The notes below the pieces were generated by a model. That model saw nothing but the letters and a program-made list of their open reading frames with translations, had not been told where the DNA came from and made no database searches. A DNA stretch of 64,000 bases, taken from Acanthaster planci (taxonomy: Eukaryota; Echinodermata; Asteroidea; Valvatida; Acanthasteridae). The stretch is from NCBI RefSeq assembly GCF_001949145.1, contig NW_019091419.1:1249664-1313663 (forward strand), read 5' to 3'. Positions 12,501 to 27,500 of the stretch are shown here, one piece after another (position 1 is the first letter of the stretch; the number at the start of each line of letters is the position of its first letter). A program made the position numbers and the translations under genes.

Positions 12501-15500
12501 TGATTTTCAGAGGAGGCAGAGGAGGTGACTGATGACAAATAGGAGGTGCAGGAAGAAATGTCAGAAAACGTAATAATTTCATCACAGAAATAACTGCTTC
12601 CGGGTGGGGTGGGGGACCAAATGGGTAAAAGCCAAGGATTGGGGAGGAAATGGTGACTGATGCAACTGGCTTCCTATTTTTCTATGGGGTAGTCAGCTGG
12701 GGTCAACAGATGGCTTCATAACACTGAAGCCATCAATGGCCACCTTATCCTGCTAGATACACAGCCTTGTTGGCTTACATGCCATTGTACATGTAACTGT
12801 TGCTGCTACAAATGATTAAAGTGACAAATGGCAAGCAAGCCTTCAATTACCTTTATTTTGGGCACAGTAAGATGGCCGTTGATGGCTTCAATGACCTACG
12901 TGGGCCGGATAAGGGCTCTAGGCATGCAGATATTTTGCATGGCATCCATGGAAATATGTAGTAGAAAATGAGTGGGGAGGGGGTCATATGGGATCATAAG
13001 CCTCCCCAAATGGACTGATCCAAGCCTTCCTTTCTTAATACCACAAAGAATTTCCAGAATGCACTTCCAATGTACATGTACATGGATACATTCTCAGCCA
13101 GTCAAGCAGTTTGACTGCCAACCTCTTCACTTTGACCAGGGTAAAAAGCCCAGCATTTGCTCTTGTGGTGCAGACAAGATATGGAAAGGTAATTAAGTGA
13201 TAAACTCCTGGTCATAAATACCTGGGTTTCAGCTGGGCAGCATGACTCACTTTTATTATTACTACCTGTGTGGTAACTAACATGCCTGATAATATGGCTG
13301 TGGTACTGTACATACATGCAAGCCCCCCCCCAATACTTCTGCTTCTGGTTTCCTGACTGAACCTTATTTTTTAGCGCACCCTAAAATTTTTATTGGAAAG
13401 TTAGAAAAATGAATTTAAGAAAATTGTAAAAATTAAAATAAATCCTGTTGTCTTTTCTGTCTTTGCAAAATGCCATTTTAACAACCTTTTTTCATGTTAA
13501 AATGCTTTTATATATGTTTTGCTACAAGTTTGCCACTTTTGAAAAGAAACTGCCATTATTTCACGAGTTTCCTTCATGTTTTGCCATCACAGTGGTGAAA
13601 ACACGTGTGCAAAACTCAATGCATTAAAGCAACGCTGTGAGTTCCCGCTGCACCGCGCACATGCAAAAACGCATGACGGAATGTGGCAACAAGTCTACAC
13701 AAAGAGCTGTCGTTACGCTACAGCAGCCGTACTCGCACACAACTCTACAGCTACACTGCGAAAAACATCAATGTTGCAAGAATATTCTGAAAGTTAATTG
13801 ACAGAACTTAATCTCCTGTCTGTGTGCGTATTTTTTATGTTCACGAGTTTATTTTGAGATTGTTTTGCTTGTGCTTGAAGCGAGCCTGCTTCCGCAAAAT
13901 TCCAACCGTGGCATGAGGTTTATCCCCCATCTGGATGCATCACGGACGCTTACTACAAGATACACGGACATTGTTGACCAGTTTGCTGTCACAATTACCT
14001 GACTAGCATAGTGGTATAAATTGTTCATAATTCTTAAGAATTGTCGACTGTAGAAATATTTACATAGATTACGGCAATTGTTATCACTTTTTGTGGCAAG
14101 CTTTCGTCAGCGCTGCATTCATGCCATTCAATCAGGAGAAAAAAATGACCAAAGAAAACTTTCACCTGCAGACCCTACTTTTGAGAGGCATGTAAACAGA
14201 AGCAGAAGCACAGGGTTATGGGGTGCAGCATCTGACAAAAACAAGTTCAGATTTTGTCTCCATCTGAAAATAACGTTGTTTTCTCCATTGAAAAATGTCT
14301 CCCCATCATTTCAACAATAAATAATACATATGTATAAACAATGACATGATAATGTTGTGACAATAGCATTAATCTGAAACTCACAATTTGTTTTATGCTG
14401 GTACATCTGATAATGCACGTATATCTTCTGCTTTCCAAAAAAGCCACATGCTTCAGTAATATGCCATGAAATTACAGTCGCCAAAATTGGAATTTAGGGA
14501 TCAAGTTTTATGCATGTAGTTTTCTGGAGCAAACAATCACATGTATGTAGTAAAGTGCACTGTGTGAAATGCACAGAGGAAAAAAAAATGGGTCATGGTC
14601 CATTATTTGTAACTATCAAGTGGACCTTGTTTTCTTGCATGCTGATTAGAAGTTAATGTTGCTACAGTAATTTCAATGCTGTTGGTTCACCTCATGGAAC
14701 TAAAAATCCATTAATTTATAATTGGCCATCCATTACCACAGGCTATTTCAAGGTAAAGAGTATTAGTCACCCAGCAAAAATTCTTTCCCCAGGAAGTGGC
14801 AGGAACAGAGGGTAATGCTATTTAACTTAAGCATCAAGTAGCATCACCAAAGCGTCAACAAGTTATTCAAGCATACTTATGCAAAAAAATTATACGTACT
14901 GATACAATATTAACTGGACGTCTACATACCTAAATATTTGAGTGTGGAAATTGAGAGACAAAGTCGGTTCTCTGCTCACGCGACCAAATCGGCTGCCATC
15001 TTGTTATCACGTGGACGGCAGAGAAAAGAAAGATGGCGGCCCCCTTACATTGCGAAAAATTTTCATTTTCCTGCGTGAATCTGGAATACCTTGTTTTTCT
15101 TACACAGTGGAACATGTTAGAGTCTGTAAAATATGATAAAACCACTTTGACACCTTAAGAGGATATTTTCAAGTTGTTGATACTTTGTTGACGCTACTTA
15201 TGTGTGTTGACACTTGTTGACCCTAAATAGCAGGAAGGGAACAGGACCTGTTGTATACACAATTGCATTAGCCTTGATGAAGAACCCACCCAATGGGAGA
15301 CACAAAATAACACCACCTTGAGGTTGCCTGTGGACAAGAGGTTAAAGGTCGTCTCCTCATTCAGGCCAGCATGCAGTCAACACTAACTGGTGTTCCAACA
15401 AGACCTCCTGCCTCCACAATGGTGACCAGGGGTTTATCCCATAATCCCCTTGAATGAGTCAACAGTAAGTGGGGCAGATGGACAAACAAGAGGGCTACAT

Positions 15501-18500
15501 ATTGTGAGAAGGGGGTGTCCTTTGATTTTCCTGCTGAGAGCTGAAATCTACTTTGCCCCCCATGGTTAGACCATGGTAAGTCTACAGAAGTAATGATGGT
15601 CTAGCCCTGTGCGCCCTGGCCGCAACCCAAAGACACCACATTCTCCCTACAAAAGAGGGACCACATCAAAGGCAGTCCCTGAGCAACTGACCATTCAGTG
15701 GTTTGGGGAAGCTGGGGGTCATTACAGGATTGTGTTTTCATTGTCAGTGGACAGCACTTGACTCATCTTTGAAGTGGGCGACAAGTGTTTCCACAACATG
15801 CAGGCCAAGAGCTGTGCCATTATCTGGAACATACTGTGCAAACTGGATGCAGCCCACGCCTCAAACATTTGTGTTCCCCCCATGTTTCAAAATTCATTAG
15901 CAGGTTTTGGACAGCTTGGAAGAATTGAGACAGATGCAGCCTGCCAATTTCTTCAGTTACTCTGCATGGGAGTTAATGCGTCTTGAAAACCAAGTACCAT
16001 GTCCTCTCAGTGCACACTCCGTGTAAAGTGAATGGTGAGGGTTACAACGCCATCAGCGGTTTAACTTCTAGCAAGGTCCAGTACCAAGGAGAACAAAATT
16101 GTCTTTAACTACAAGTGATTCAATGATGGGGGGTCTTTTTGTGTAAAAAAAAACAAACAAATAATGTAGTCACATCAAGAGCTTCCAAATTCAATCTGAC
16201 AGTTCACAGTCTGTGGGAGAGTACCTTCCAGTTATTGACTTCTTTCATTCATTTGATTTTCTAAAAATAAACAACATTTAGTTGCATCAAGAACTTAAAA
16301 AGATTCCACTTGATTACTGATCGTGAGAAAGTGTGTCCTAATTGTGTACTTCTTTCATTTGCTTTTACATAGGGAAACAGAACCTCTTACTCAGGTGGCC
16401 AAAGTTTCGCCTCCAACTGTGATCAACCTGGAAGGAATCCCCCTACTTGGAAAATGTAAAAAGACCAAACACATCCTCTCCTTAAGTACACTGTAGGAAA
16501 TTAAAAAGGGGATCAAAAGGCTCATCTCTGCCTAATTCTATTAATCCAGTACCCACTAAGCTGTCTCTCTTTTTACGACAAGTTAAACCACAACAATGCT
16601 TGGCTAGCCGGTGGCCACAAGTTAATGAGAATCACTGAAGTAGTTGGTCAAGTAAAACCCATTCAAAAACCCTCAGGAGTGGTCTAGGAACACAACAGTC
16701 TGGTGCTGTCATTCCAAGCAACAAGGCTCAACAAAAAGAGACGCCGGTGGCTTTTACGGCAAGGGGAGAGAGTGTGACCAAGGGGAGAGAGTGTGACCGC
16801 AGAGCAAGTTTCGTGTAGGCTGCAAATCCAGGTTTGTGTATGGAGGAGGTTCTCATGCTCTTTGATGGTCTAAGCATCAGTGGAGACATGTAGATCCCTT
16901 GCAGTGTTGCCGTTTCTGCCCACCAACATTCACCCGTAATTTCCAAAATTGAATCAAAACAAATGCACTTGTGATTATCACCAGAGGGGCAAGTCCAAAT
17001 AACAAATATTTGCCAAAGCAAGCAACATTCTCGAGAAGCGGGGCGCCGTTGACGGCCTCAGCACAAACAAATGAAGACAGAAAGAGAAAGAGAGAGACTG
17101 GGAGAGAAGTGTAACAGTTTCTGAAAAACAAAACTGGCATGCATTACTGAATAGGAGAGGGGAAAATGTGGCAAATTACATGTTGATGGACGCAGATTTG
17201 CCCCTTGCTGGTGCGGGGATGCGGTCGAGTCCCGGATGGTGGTGGGGTGCCCAGACCCCCTCCCCGTGCCTTGCTGCTGCACCTGCTGCTTCCTTCGCAC
17301 CGTGTAATTGCCAGAGACCGGTGACGGAGGGGACCGCCAAGGAACTCTCGCCACTCCTGGGAGGCCAGGAGTTTTTTCTCTCCTTTTTTTTTCACTTATG
17401 CCCCAATTTTCTCTTCTTTGGTGATTGTCTTTCAAAAAAGCAGTGCCTTTCCACAATGCTAGTGTATAAGTTCAGACCAATCACCGAGGCCTAATTGGGA
17501 AATAACCCGAGCGTGTTTGTGCTTATTTCCAGCAAAGGAAATTACGAGGTGAATGGAAACACAAGAACACATCTCTTCTGTGTGCTTCCTGATTGAGTCA
17601 AATGAGCAAGGATGAAGGCTGGGCTGAGACTACAGGAACCAAAGGCTGAAAAAAAATTCCTGAAACCACAATTTTGATTACTGGTGTTGTCTACCAAGCT
17701 GAACTGATTGATGTAGTTATTCCCTGATTGAAGACAACAGGGTTCCCCATTCTCCAAGGAGGGAAAAAAGGGGGCCAGAAATTAAACTCAGAGGAGTGAT
17801 TCCAACGAGAAGTGAAAGCCACACACCATGGACCCAGAAGCTAATAACCCTCTCAAGAAAGAGGAAGTTATTCCCCAGGTTAGAACAAACCAGAGTCCCG
17901 CACTTCAGGACTGGGGTCTGTCAAATACAACTAATAAGAATAAAAATCCAATCTACCTTGGAGTTTGGCCAGGGAGGTTTTTTTCTTATCATTGTGAATT
18001 ATTTACGATCAAATTTCTCCTGACAGACTGATTAGGTCGACTAATCGGAGGAAGGGCCTGGAAGAACAAAAAGGATTCTGTTTTTGTTTCACTGAGATCA
18101 TGAGTAGCCAAGGCAAGGGAAAAAAGCCGAGGACCATAAATTCACTTAAAACTGGCCAAAAAACGAGGGTAAAAAATTGCAAGAGTTCTGTGAACTTTGG
18201 GTAGTCTACTCCCGTGAATGGGTTTTGGGTTAAGTTATTAGAGAAACAAACTGCCAAGGATTCTGGATCTTTAGCCTCTGGGTTGAAAGGGACATTTTTT
18301 TCCCCAAGTTTTTGTTACCAGAAAATCTTCATACAATCAAAATTACTCATTTTACATAAAATATCTCATATTAAATTCCGGTTCTTTTTTATGAACATGC
18401 AAAATTACTTCAAATTTAGGAAAGTTGTCGAAGGCAGAGGACGTGGTTTGGAGTTTCAGAGTTTATCTCATCAAACATGTAACAAATTTTACATGGTCTA

Positions 18501-21500
18501 TTTTTACCAATTTTACAGATGTACGTGAGCATTTCCTTCATGTTCCTTCTGTGTTCAGATACAGGACTTGGGTGCTATGAATATTTTAAAAGGTTCTTAA
18601 GAAACTTTCAGAAAATGCTCATGATTCATGTGAAAATTTTAGTTTGATTTCAATTTTGAAGCAGCCCCTCATTTAAAAATAAATGGTTCCACACATAGTT
18701 CAGTTGCTTAAGTACATCCTGCACTTACAGAAAAATATAATCTTCCAAACAACACAGTTCCAGGATTTAGAAAAAAAATGCAAATGCATGACTGGCTTAT
18801 CACAGAATTTCACACGCCTAAAAATAACCTTTCCTCGGGGAAACAGTTTTGAAAGTCGCATAGCTTTAAGTGACATCTATTTCATTTTGGTGCATTTGCG
18901 CTGTGTTGGCAGAGATTGAGAATTTGAACAGTGCAATGTTCTTTGTAAAAGAATCTTTACATTCAAAATATTTACAGTCCCGTCTCATAATTTTTTCAGT
19001 TGAGGCAAGGCCAAGATTTTGATCTACAAATATACAGTGCACTGTCCATTACAAAGACCTTTCTATTCGTGACATCGGTTTTTTTTCCCGTCACTTTCAA
19101 CTTTCCTGAAGGACCTGATTCACTGAATTTTTTTCTCTCTTCTGTTACTGACTGCGTATTTGGGTTGCATACACATGCCAATGTATGCTTAAATAAATAT
19201 CCGTTGGTGGACTGCATAAACAGTGGAAAGGTGGGATTCGTGGAAGTTTGCTGAAAATAATCTTTTTAAGGTGTAGCAAAGGAAGAAAAATTGTTGGCCT
19301 GTCCATGTTTAGAATATACAGTTTGGAATCACTGATGTTTGCAAACAAGGTCGGTGTACTTTTTTAACTTGTGCCCTCTCAAACCAGTACAATTACAGTA
19401 TATGCATGTGTTCTTATTTGAATAAACAAAAGGCTCCAAACTGGGCTTGATAAATTTACCGGTACATGTACGTGATCAGATTTGGAATAAAACTTTAAAG
19501 GGAACCTCAAACATTTTGTTTATTTTCTTGACAGCAAACCTACGTGTAACAGCAAACAAAGAGCAATGATTATCCAAAATGAAAGGAAAAAAAACTAAAC
19601 TGAAAGGGTGTTTTCTTGAAACCCAACTCATTCACAAACAATTTCAGGTCACATTTCACCACGGGTGCAAAACAACAACATTCCCGAGCGCAGCGGGCGG
19701 AGAACAGTGGGGAGCGAGCCAGAGAGACTTTGCTGTTATCGCAACACTGTTTCTAGCTGGTCCAAGGGAAGCCAGCCACACACGCTGCTTAGAGAAGAAA
19801 GCCACTGGGTAGGTCTGGCCACGGTGGTCCAACTCACCCTTGTACTAGTCTTGTTTTTTTTAATGGCCAGGCTTCCTTTGTGTTGAACTGGTAAGGGGCC
19901 GGGCCCACACAGCAATAATTGCCACTCTCGCCATGCCAGAGCGGCGTGGATTCTCAATAGATGTACAATGAGATATACCCCACGTACAAGGAGAATAGCT
20001 AAGAAAGTGATTGCCGCGTACCCAGTTATCTTGCTGACTTGATTTGCTGACTCAGACTCAAGTTGGACTTGAGTCACAACTTTTGTGACTTGAGACTTGA
20101 TTTGGAAGAAAAAAAAGACATGCGACTGAACTTGACAAAAAAACGACTTGTGATTAAACTTATAGAAAAAAAAATTACTTGGTTACAACATAGCACTGCA
20201 ATTACCATAAATTGTTTCCCAAATATGAACACTGCATATGGTGGATAGCTGACTGGTTCAGTCATTTAGCCCTTGAAGTATGAGGGCAGTCACTTGGCCC
20301 TTGACTTGAGACTTAATTTGGAAAAAAAAAAGACATGCGACTGAACTTGACAAAAAAACGACTCGTGACTAAACTTATAGGAAAAAAAATGACTTGGTTA
20401 CAACATGGCACTGCAATTACCATAAATCGCTTCCAAAATATGAACACTGCATATGGTGGAGAGATGACTGGTTCAGTCATTTGGCCCTTGAAGTATGAGG
20501 GATCAGTTACGAATAGATCCAGGCTAAGTGGTGATGCTGTGCACTAGCAACTGGGAAAGCCTCAACACAACAGTGCCACACGCACATGTGCGTACACATG
20601 TAGCAGAAACTTCAAGGGGCAAAACATCTCAAAATTTTCCCAACTGACACTGGCTCTTGGCATGATGCTGCAATCATACAAGTCTTCATAAATGTATTTC
20701 GCAAGAAAGGAAGGGCTGAAGTTATTCTGTGCACGACCACAATGATTTCCATCTCATTTTGTGCATCTTTTCTGGGGCAGCATTCAAAGTCTGAAAACCT
20801 TCAGTGCAAGTCCGAATGTATGTGCAAAGACAAAGTCCAAGAAAGAAAGAAAAGTGCCCTTTTGGTCTGCGTCCTGCCTCCCTCTGCAAAGAATAGGCAG
20901 TTACTGGTAAGGTAATATCAGTAGGAGTAAAGGACACTTACCAAAGGTACTGAGTTGATTTACCAAACAAAATAAGAGGCTCTGAAGTGAAGCCTGTAAA
21001 CTTAAGGAAAATAAACACTACCAGCACTGCTCACTACCAGTACCAGGCATGCAACATGCCTTAATACAGGAGGTTCCCCTAACTTGCTGCTGACTTGAAG
21101 TTAAAGGGACTATGCAATACAATTATGTTACAAAAATCCTTGACACTCACCTTAGTGTATCTGTTGATCTTTTCAATTTTTGCATTGTTGTTTTAATCTG
21201 TATTTTGAACAACCTTTTGGGGTTTTTTTTGCCGATGTGAATTTCCATATTCATGATTCCCAGGATCTGAACCTTAATGATTTGTGCACCAAACTGTGTA
21301 CTGGAGTTGTTTAGATTTAGCTGCCACAGGTTTCTGTTCCTTTTGCAATTTACTGTTGTGTGTGGCAAACAGCCAGTGAGCAACCTTTTCTTGGAGACAT
21401 TTTCAAAGATTAATTTTTGGGTTTAAAAATTTGAACGTGAAAACATGCACAATGAACAGTATCTTTTCTGATTACATCATGGCAACAGTGCCCTCACTCG

Positions 21501-24500
21501 TCTGGAAATGCTCGATTTCCAAAGTTTTAAAAATGTGCACTTTTCAATACGCATAACCCCAACGAGATTTCAAACAGTTTTCTTGCACTGACAAAGAATT
21601 TATTAATGCACAAAAAGAGAGTTCAAGAAAAAACCATAGACCCTTTAAGGAAACCCTGTAAAATGTTGATTTGATGTTGTTCTTGTAAAGGAGCTATTCA
21701 ACACAGCAGTGCATTACATGTACATGTAGTTATGAGGCGTTTGGTTTATTTCATAACCAACAAAAGAAAAAGGAATTTCTGCAAGGAACCTTCCCGAATC
21801 CTCATAAAACTAAGATTGCACAGGAAACCAAACTGCAAATTCATATTTAAATACCTTCATGCGGTAAAAAGTCCTTTGCAGAGTAAGCACCAATGGCCAG
21901 TCTCTACAACTTCCTTGACCCTTAAAAATAACCCTGGAGGTGGATTTTAAAGGCTCTGTTAGGACTAGGATTGAGTGAACAAATTCAGCAATGCAATTTG
22001 CCTCCAAGTTTTGCAAGTTGCTCCTACTGCTGCAGCCATTGGCTCTGCACAATGCAGAGTTGCGGATGGAACTTGGGGATAAAGGAGAAAATAAAGTCCG
22101 ACTTTCAGAGAAACATTTGATGTCCTGCGGGATGTTTTCGCCTGTGATCCACCTAGTCCAATACTGAGGCACAGTGGTGACATTCTATGCCACTGTTGTT
22201 TTGACATGTGAAAACTGAACACCTCCAGTCATCAAAGGGGAGTGTATGTGCTCGGCAAGGCACATTCATTCATAGGTACACTGGCTGAGACAGTCCTGTT
22301 TACTTCACACCAATTCATCAAAGGTAGGCAAGCAACAGTAACCAGCAAGCTCTGGCTAATTCGGTCCAGGTCCAGGCTTGCACCGGAGAGCCAACTTGGC
22401 AGAAATAAATGACAAGAGGTGATTCTGGGCAATGGTTTCACAGAGGAGAACCTGCTGAGAATTGAGGCACCATTTCACAATCCTCAAAGCTCGGAGGGTA
22501 CGGGTAACTCATAACTAGACTATTCTCAGATCTAAATGCTGTTATGGCTTTTTTTCAACCAGCTTTGACAAAAAGACGTTTTCTTCCTGTGGCAATGTCA
22601 ACAAGCAGTTGGGCAGGTCCAGGACCAAATTTCATGGTGCTACATGTACATGTACTTAACAGTTACATGTAGCAGAAAAGTCAGAAAGGTTTGTTTACCG
22701 TAACCACTATTCCGTGGCATGGCTCAGAGCAGTTGTGCTTGTAATTGTGTACTCATTGAGATTTCCACTGTTTTGTCACTGATTTTTTTCCTCCAAGGTA
22801 AGCATGCCTTTTTCCCCCTGTTTACTGCTTCATGAACACTTGCACAAAAATTTGGCCCTGGATTTACCGGTACTGATCCTGGAATGGCTGGTCGGTGGGT
22901 TTGCCAAGTCAAGCCCCACACGCTTTAAATGAGGCAATTGCCATTCAAGCCAAACCAAAACTAAGTACATGTATGTGATGTACATGGTACTATGTCACTG
23001 GTAGAAATCTGTATTTCTGATTTATATTGAAGGAGACGAAAGGCAAGTGATTGACTTACCTGATCACACAACCTGGGGCTGTAAAGTTTTGATGAATAGA
23101 CACTGAAATCTGAAAACGTTCTCCAACAGCAACGTCCGTCTTTGGCACATACAGCCAAACATTCTTGTCTTCCTTGATGGTAGTCAGGACTTCTTGGCGC
23201 TGCTGAAACTGTACGTTCCCCAAGCTGTGCTCGGGGAACAATGGCTGGTCCTCAGTCCCCCGCGAGCAGCTTGACGGTGAGTGCACAGAGTAAGACACTG
23301 TGAGAGACTGGATACCAGTTGATTCCACATCTCGCCACCATGCTGGTGGGACTGCGATCTGGGCTAAACAGGATAGGGATTGCGCAGATGGCAAACAGCT
23401 GGCCCCTGCCTCAGATTCACCGTACCAGGCTCTTGTCCTCAGACAGGGCAAAGTCCTCGGTTCCCCCATACTCTGATGCTTCGGTCTCACAAGGAACAGG
23501 ACCTGGATGCGGGAGCTGTGGGGCGAGACAAATTCTTGTGTGGCTAGCTCAGCCATGATGTCGTAGCTAAGTGACTGTGAATCATTATCATGCTTCTCCA
23601 GACTGCCCTCCACGACGAAGGGGCCGTAGGTTGCCCGCACGGCCCCTGAATGGGGTCCAACTACACCCACCATCTGGTCAGCATAGAGTCCGCCCTGGCC
23701 AGGCTTGGGCCCGGATGGAAAGACACTGGAGGAATTCCAGGCCATCTTGGACAAGAGTACGGACTGGCTGTTCAGCGGGGCAAAGTGAACCGGAAATTCA
23801 GCCCAAGGTTCACTCTGGATGTCACTACGGCGGAATTTGGCTTCCACGTTACCTGAACAGGCAAGAGTAAAAAAAAAGTTTGAAAGACTTCAATCATAAA
23901 ATTTGTCTCGGTTACTGATTAATTATGTTACAATCCTAAAAGAAGCTGTCCCATTACCCTTCATTGCTTTGCAATCTGCGAAAGCACAAACACAGAAAAA
24001 CATGAATGAGACAATGTTGGAGGACGTCAACGCTAGGGTGCAATATTGGATTATATACATGTTTCAGAGAAGAGAAAGCACTGAAAAGGGTACACAAATT
24101 CTTTGTATGTAGTTCTTCCAGTTTTTTAAACAAATGTAGACAGGTAGGCCTACATGTACATGAATGAATCAAAACTCATCGACCACTCAAGGCACACAAA
24201 ATTCTTGATTCCCTTCTGCACTTATGATATTGCATTTTCCTTTTTCCCCTAAAACCCCTCGTAAATGGACAAGACTCCAACCTCTCCAAACTTTGGGTCT
24301 CTGAACACCAATAGATCATTTTTGGGAGACTGCAATTTGCAGGATCGGCCCCTGCATCAGTTTTTTTTTCTCCAGATCTTGTCTCCATTTAAAAAAAAAA
24401 GAAACCCCAACGGACCGGGTACAATGGGCCTACCAGTCCCTGGGTAAGTTTCTGTTGAACTCCATGACTTGTGACTTTTGACCGGTCGCAGCCATATTTC

Positions 24501-27500
24501 CTACTGGACAGATACATTTGGCAGGCCTGCCAATGCCACTTTGTCTGGTTGTTCCCTGCAGTTAATCGATTCGAGCTTCGACCATTCGTTTATCTGGAAA
24601 TGTTGGGGCCCCGCCAACGATTTTGGAGGCTGTTTACAAGATGTGGCTGTCAGCTTGTGTTATTCTTGATTTCTGCGTCAGAAGTCAATCTTTCTTTGTT
24701 TTCCTCTCTTCGGTGAACTGGTCAGATTGCTTAAAGTTTCACTGTACTGAAAAGAAAGGTTACCTGCACCTAGCTTTTTGAACATTTATGCGATGAGTAA
24801 ATCTTTCTTTTTCAAACCCTGATGTTATGGGAAGTTTAAGACACATTTAAACAAATTCTGGGAGAATGAAAGTACCCAGTGTATACATGGAGGGGCTACT
24901 GCAGATGGGGTCTATGGGAAGCTGTAATACAGGGAGCATAGAAATTAAAAGTCAGAGGTATTCTGTTGAAACTTGAAATTCAACCACGGGGTGAGATTTG
25001 AGGAAGCTGAAAAATACTGGGGAAAAACAATGCCTCTTAGGTGTGTCCCTAAAATCTTCCATTTCAACAATTTATCACACCATGTGTACAGGCTCTATCC
25101 TTGTTTGTTGATTTTTCAGATTCTGAAAAAATTACATTCTTTTATTCTTAGATCTTACATTACATGCATGAGCTGAAGAATTTTGACCCAGTTTTAGACC
25201 ATTACCCTAGCCTTGACATCACATCACTAAAGGTTACTTAGAGGGGACTGCTAGCTCTGGGTAAGCATTAAATTGCTCGTAAATTTGTCCCAAACAATTC
25301 CACACCTGCCAAGCCCTTGGTACTTCCCAAAACATTAGCCAGGTACAGAGCAGAGCATCCACGCTATCTGCGACAAATCTCTCACACTTGGCGAGTGTAT
25401 ATGGCGTCGTAACATGGTGTTTACAAATTCTCCCCCTTGACGTCAACTGAAAAAATTTAATATCTGGGGGGAAAAAAGCGCAGCAACAACAGATTTACAC
25501 GCATGATATTAAAAATCGGCTTAAGTTGCCAAAGCACATCGTAATATATCAATGAATACTGTGTACGCCTAGGCTGTCATTGTGTAAACAGTTATTTATG
25601 GAAAACAGGTACATGTACATGTACACTGTTACTTTCTGCCGTTATGTTGCCACCCGTTTATACCCAGTTTTGATTGTTAGATTGTTACGCTTCTTCCTCC
25701 CCTCCCCCCAATAAATTTTGGGATGGGGTAAAATGATACGGGCAAGGTTGACAGTACTGTATAAACATGCACCCAGCAAAGCAGGTAGAGACGACACCCA
25801 AAAACGCCTATGTGCATAGGGTTTAAGAGTTTTAACAAAGAGAACTGCAATGACTTTTTATCACAGCATTCCTTGATTTGAACTCTGCAACGTTTCCTAC
25901 TTTGCTCATATTTGGTCAATTGGATTTGTGGTTTTGCTGAAAAGATGACACCAAAAGGTGCAGGTAGTAAGTTCAAGTACTAACACTTCCTAAGTGTATG
26001 CATGAAACGTGCTCTACAGTACGCGTGCATACACGGGCACTGTGCGAACTGACTGCCAAATCTGCATTCTTGAATACTGCAGACCCCCTACACTGGGGAC
26101 CACCCAAAATAGCCAAACTTGTTAACTTTTGCTACAAAACTTTTTATAAGTTGAGCATAACTCTGCATTAAACATGTTTATTACAAAGATGACGTTGCCG
26201 GCCCCAAATGATATTAGTCAAATTGTGTCCAGTACACGAGGTTTAGACTACGTTAAGTGTATGCTGAGTGAATGCAAGTGCACGCATTACGGTTGATGCA
26301 TTGAAGAAAACTGCACCCACAGAATTTCTCTGATACACTCAAAGAGTTCCAAACTCCTTGTCAAACCCTCATACTAAACTAGGCACACCTGCCAAGGAGC
26401 AAAGTGCATGCCGCCTGATGGCCCCGGTGATGGATCAGGGGGTCAGGGGTCAAGTGTAAATCTTTGTTGTGCACTGAAGCATGACAAGGTCATCAAAGTG
26501 CTGGTGTGGATGACTCTGTTTGCAGTTTCTCCAAAGAATTACAGCATAACCCACCAAATGCCCATCCCCCCCAAAAAAAATCTGAAGCCACAGGTTGGGC
26601 CCTAATGCACTGCACGTGTCAAACAAACTGGTAATGTACATACTTTATGACATATTTCTAATGGACCCAGAGTGAACATTAATTGAGGGCACTGTTGTAT
26701 GTAACTGAAAGCACACTAAGCCCACAATATGCTGGAGCCAATTTAACAGAGCTATTTAACTCAAAAATTGCTCAACACAGAATATATCTGCTCAGCAAAT
26801 TACTGGTTATTTGCAAAAGGCACACCAGATATATTACTTGAGACCAGTTGCCTGCTAAGTTTTGCTTAGCACATCAATTTTGCTGAGTAATGTTTCTACT
26901 TTAATAATGACTCTATGAAATTGGGCTGTAAGTGGTTCTCAGTCCCACAATGACTTTGTAAAGAAGGAGGTGGCAGCATGTCTACAGAGGGTAAGAGCAT
27001 TTCTTTCTTCCTTTCACTGGTTCCACTGCATTTACATGTATTTAGCCCATTTACATGTAGCACGAGCAGTAAACCAGGGAAGTGCCCATTTTTAATGTTT
27101 CGATCTTTCTTCACTGGCTTGAAACTGGCACGAAAAAAAAAACCACTTCGGTCTGTCTCCTTGAAACATTCTCTAGAAGCTTTAGTCATGTTAAAAAAAA
27201 TTCATTATATAGGGTGTTGTAACATACAGTGTACATGTACATGTTCTACATGTACCTGTCTGCCTGACCCAATTGAATTTTCAACAACAGACTATTTATT
27301 GCATTTTAGTGAACTTGTACCTTTCGTAGATGACAAGAATTCCTCGTTGCGTCACAGATGCTTCAAATGCGACCAAACAAGTAACGGTAATTTGTCATTC
27401 TTTTAAATATCAAACATTAAATAAACACGCACGAGCCGTCAAATCTGCATGTGTCGTGGAAGTACACAGGGGACACTGAGGGGAGAAATATGAAGAGAAG

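Larger units (their letters stand above)
12224..23059 (-). other. TMEM132 intron 2
   Basis: A 10.8-kb intron. It contains a 19-bp duplication at 16760-16797, a GC-rich block at 17180-17400 and a 215-bp tandem duplication at 20085-20501. No internal exon fits the family or the phase. Confidence 0.9.

Noticed and set aside
20063-20547. Two similar short proteins in a row
   Set aside because: They are translations of the 215-bp tandem duplication, Lys-rich because of A runs.
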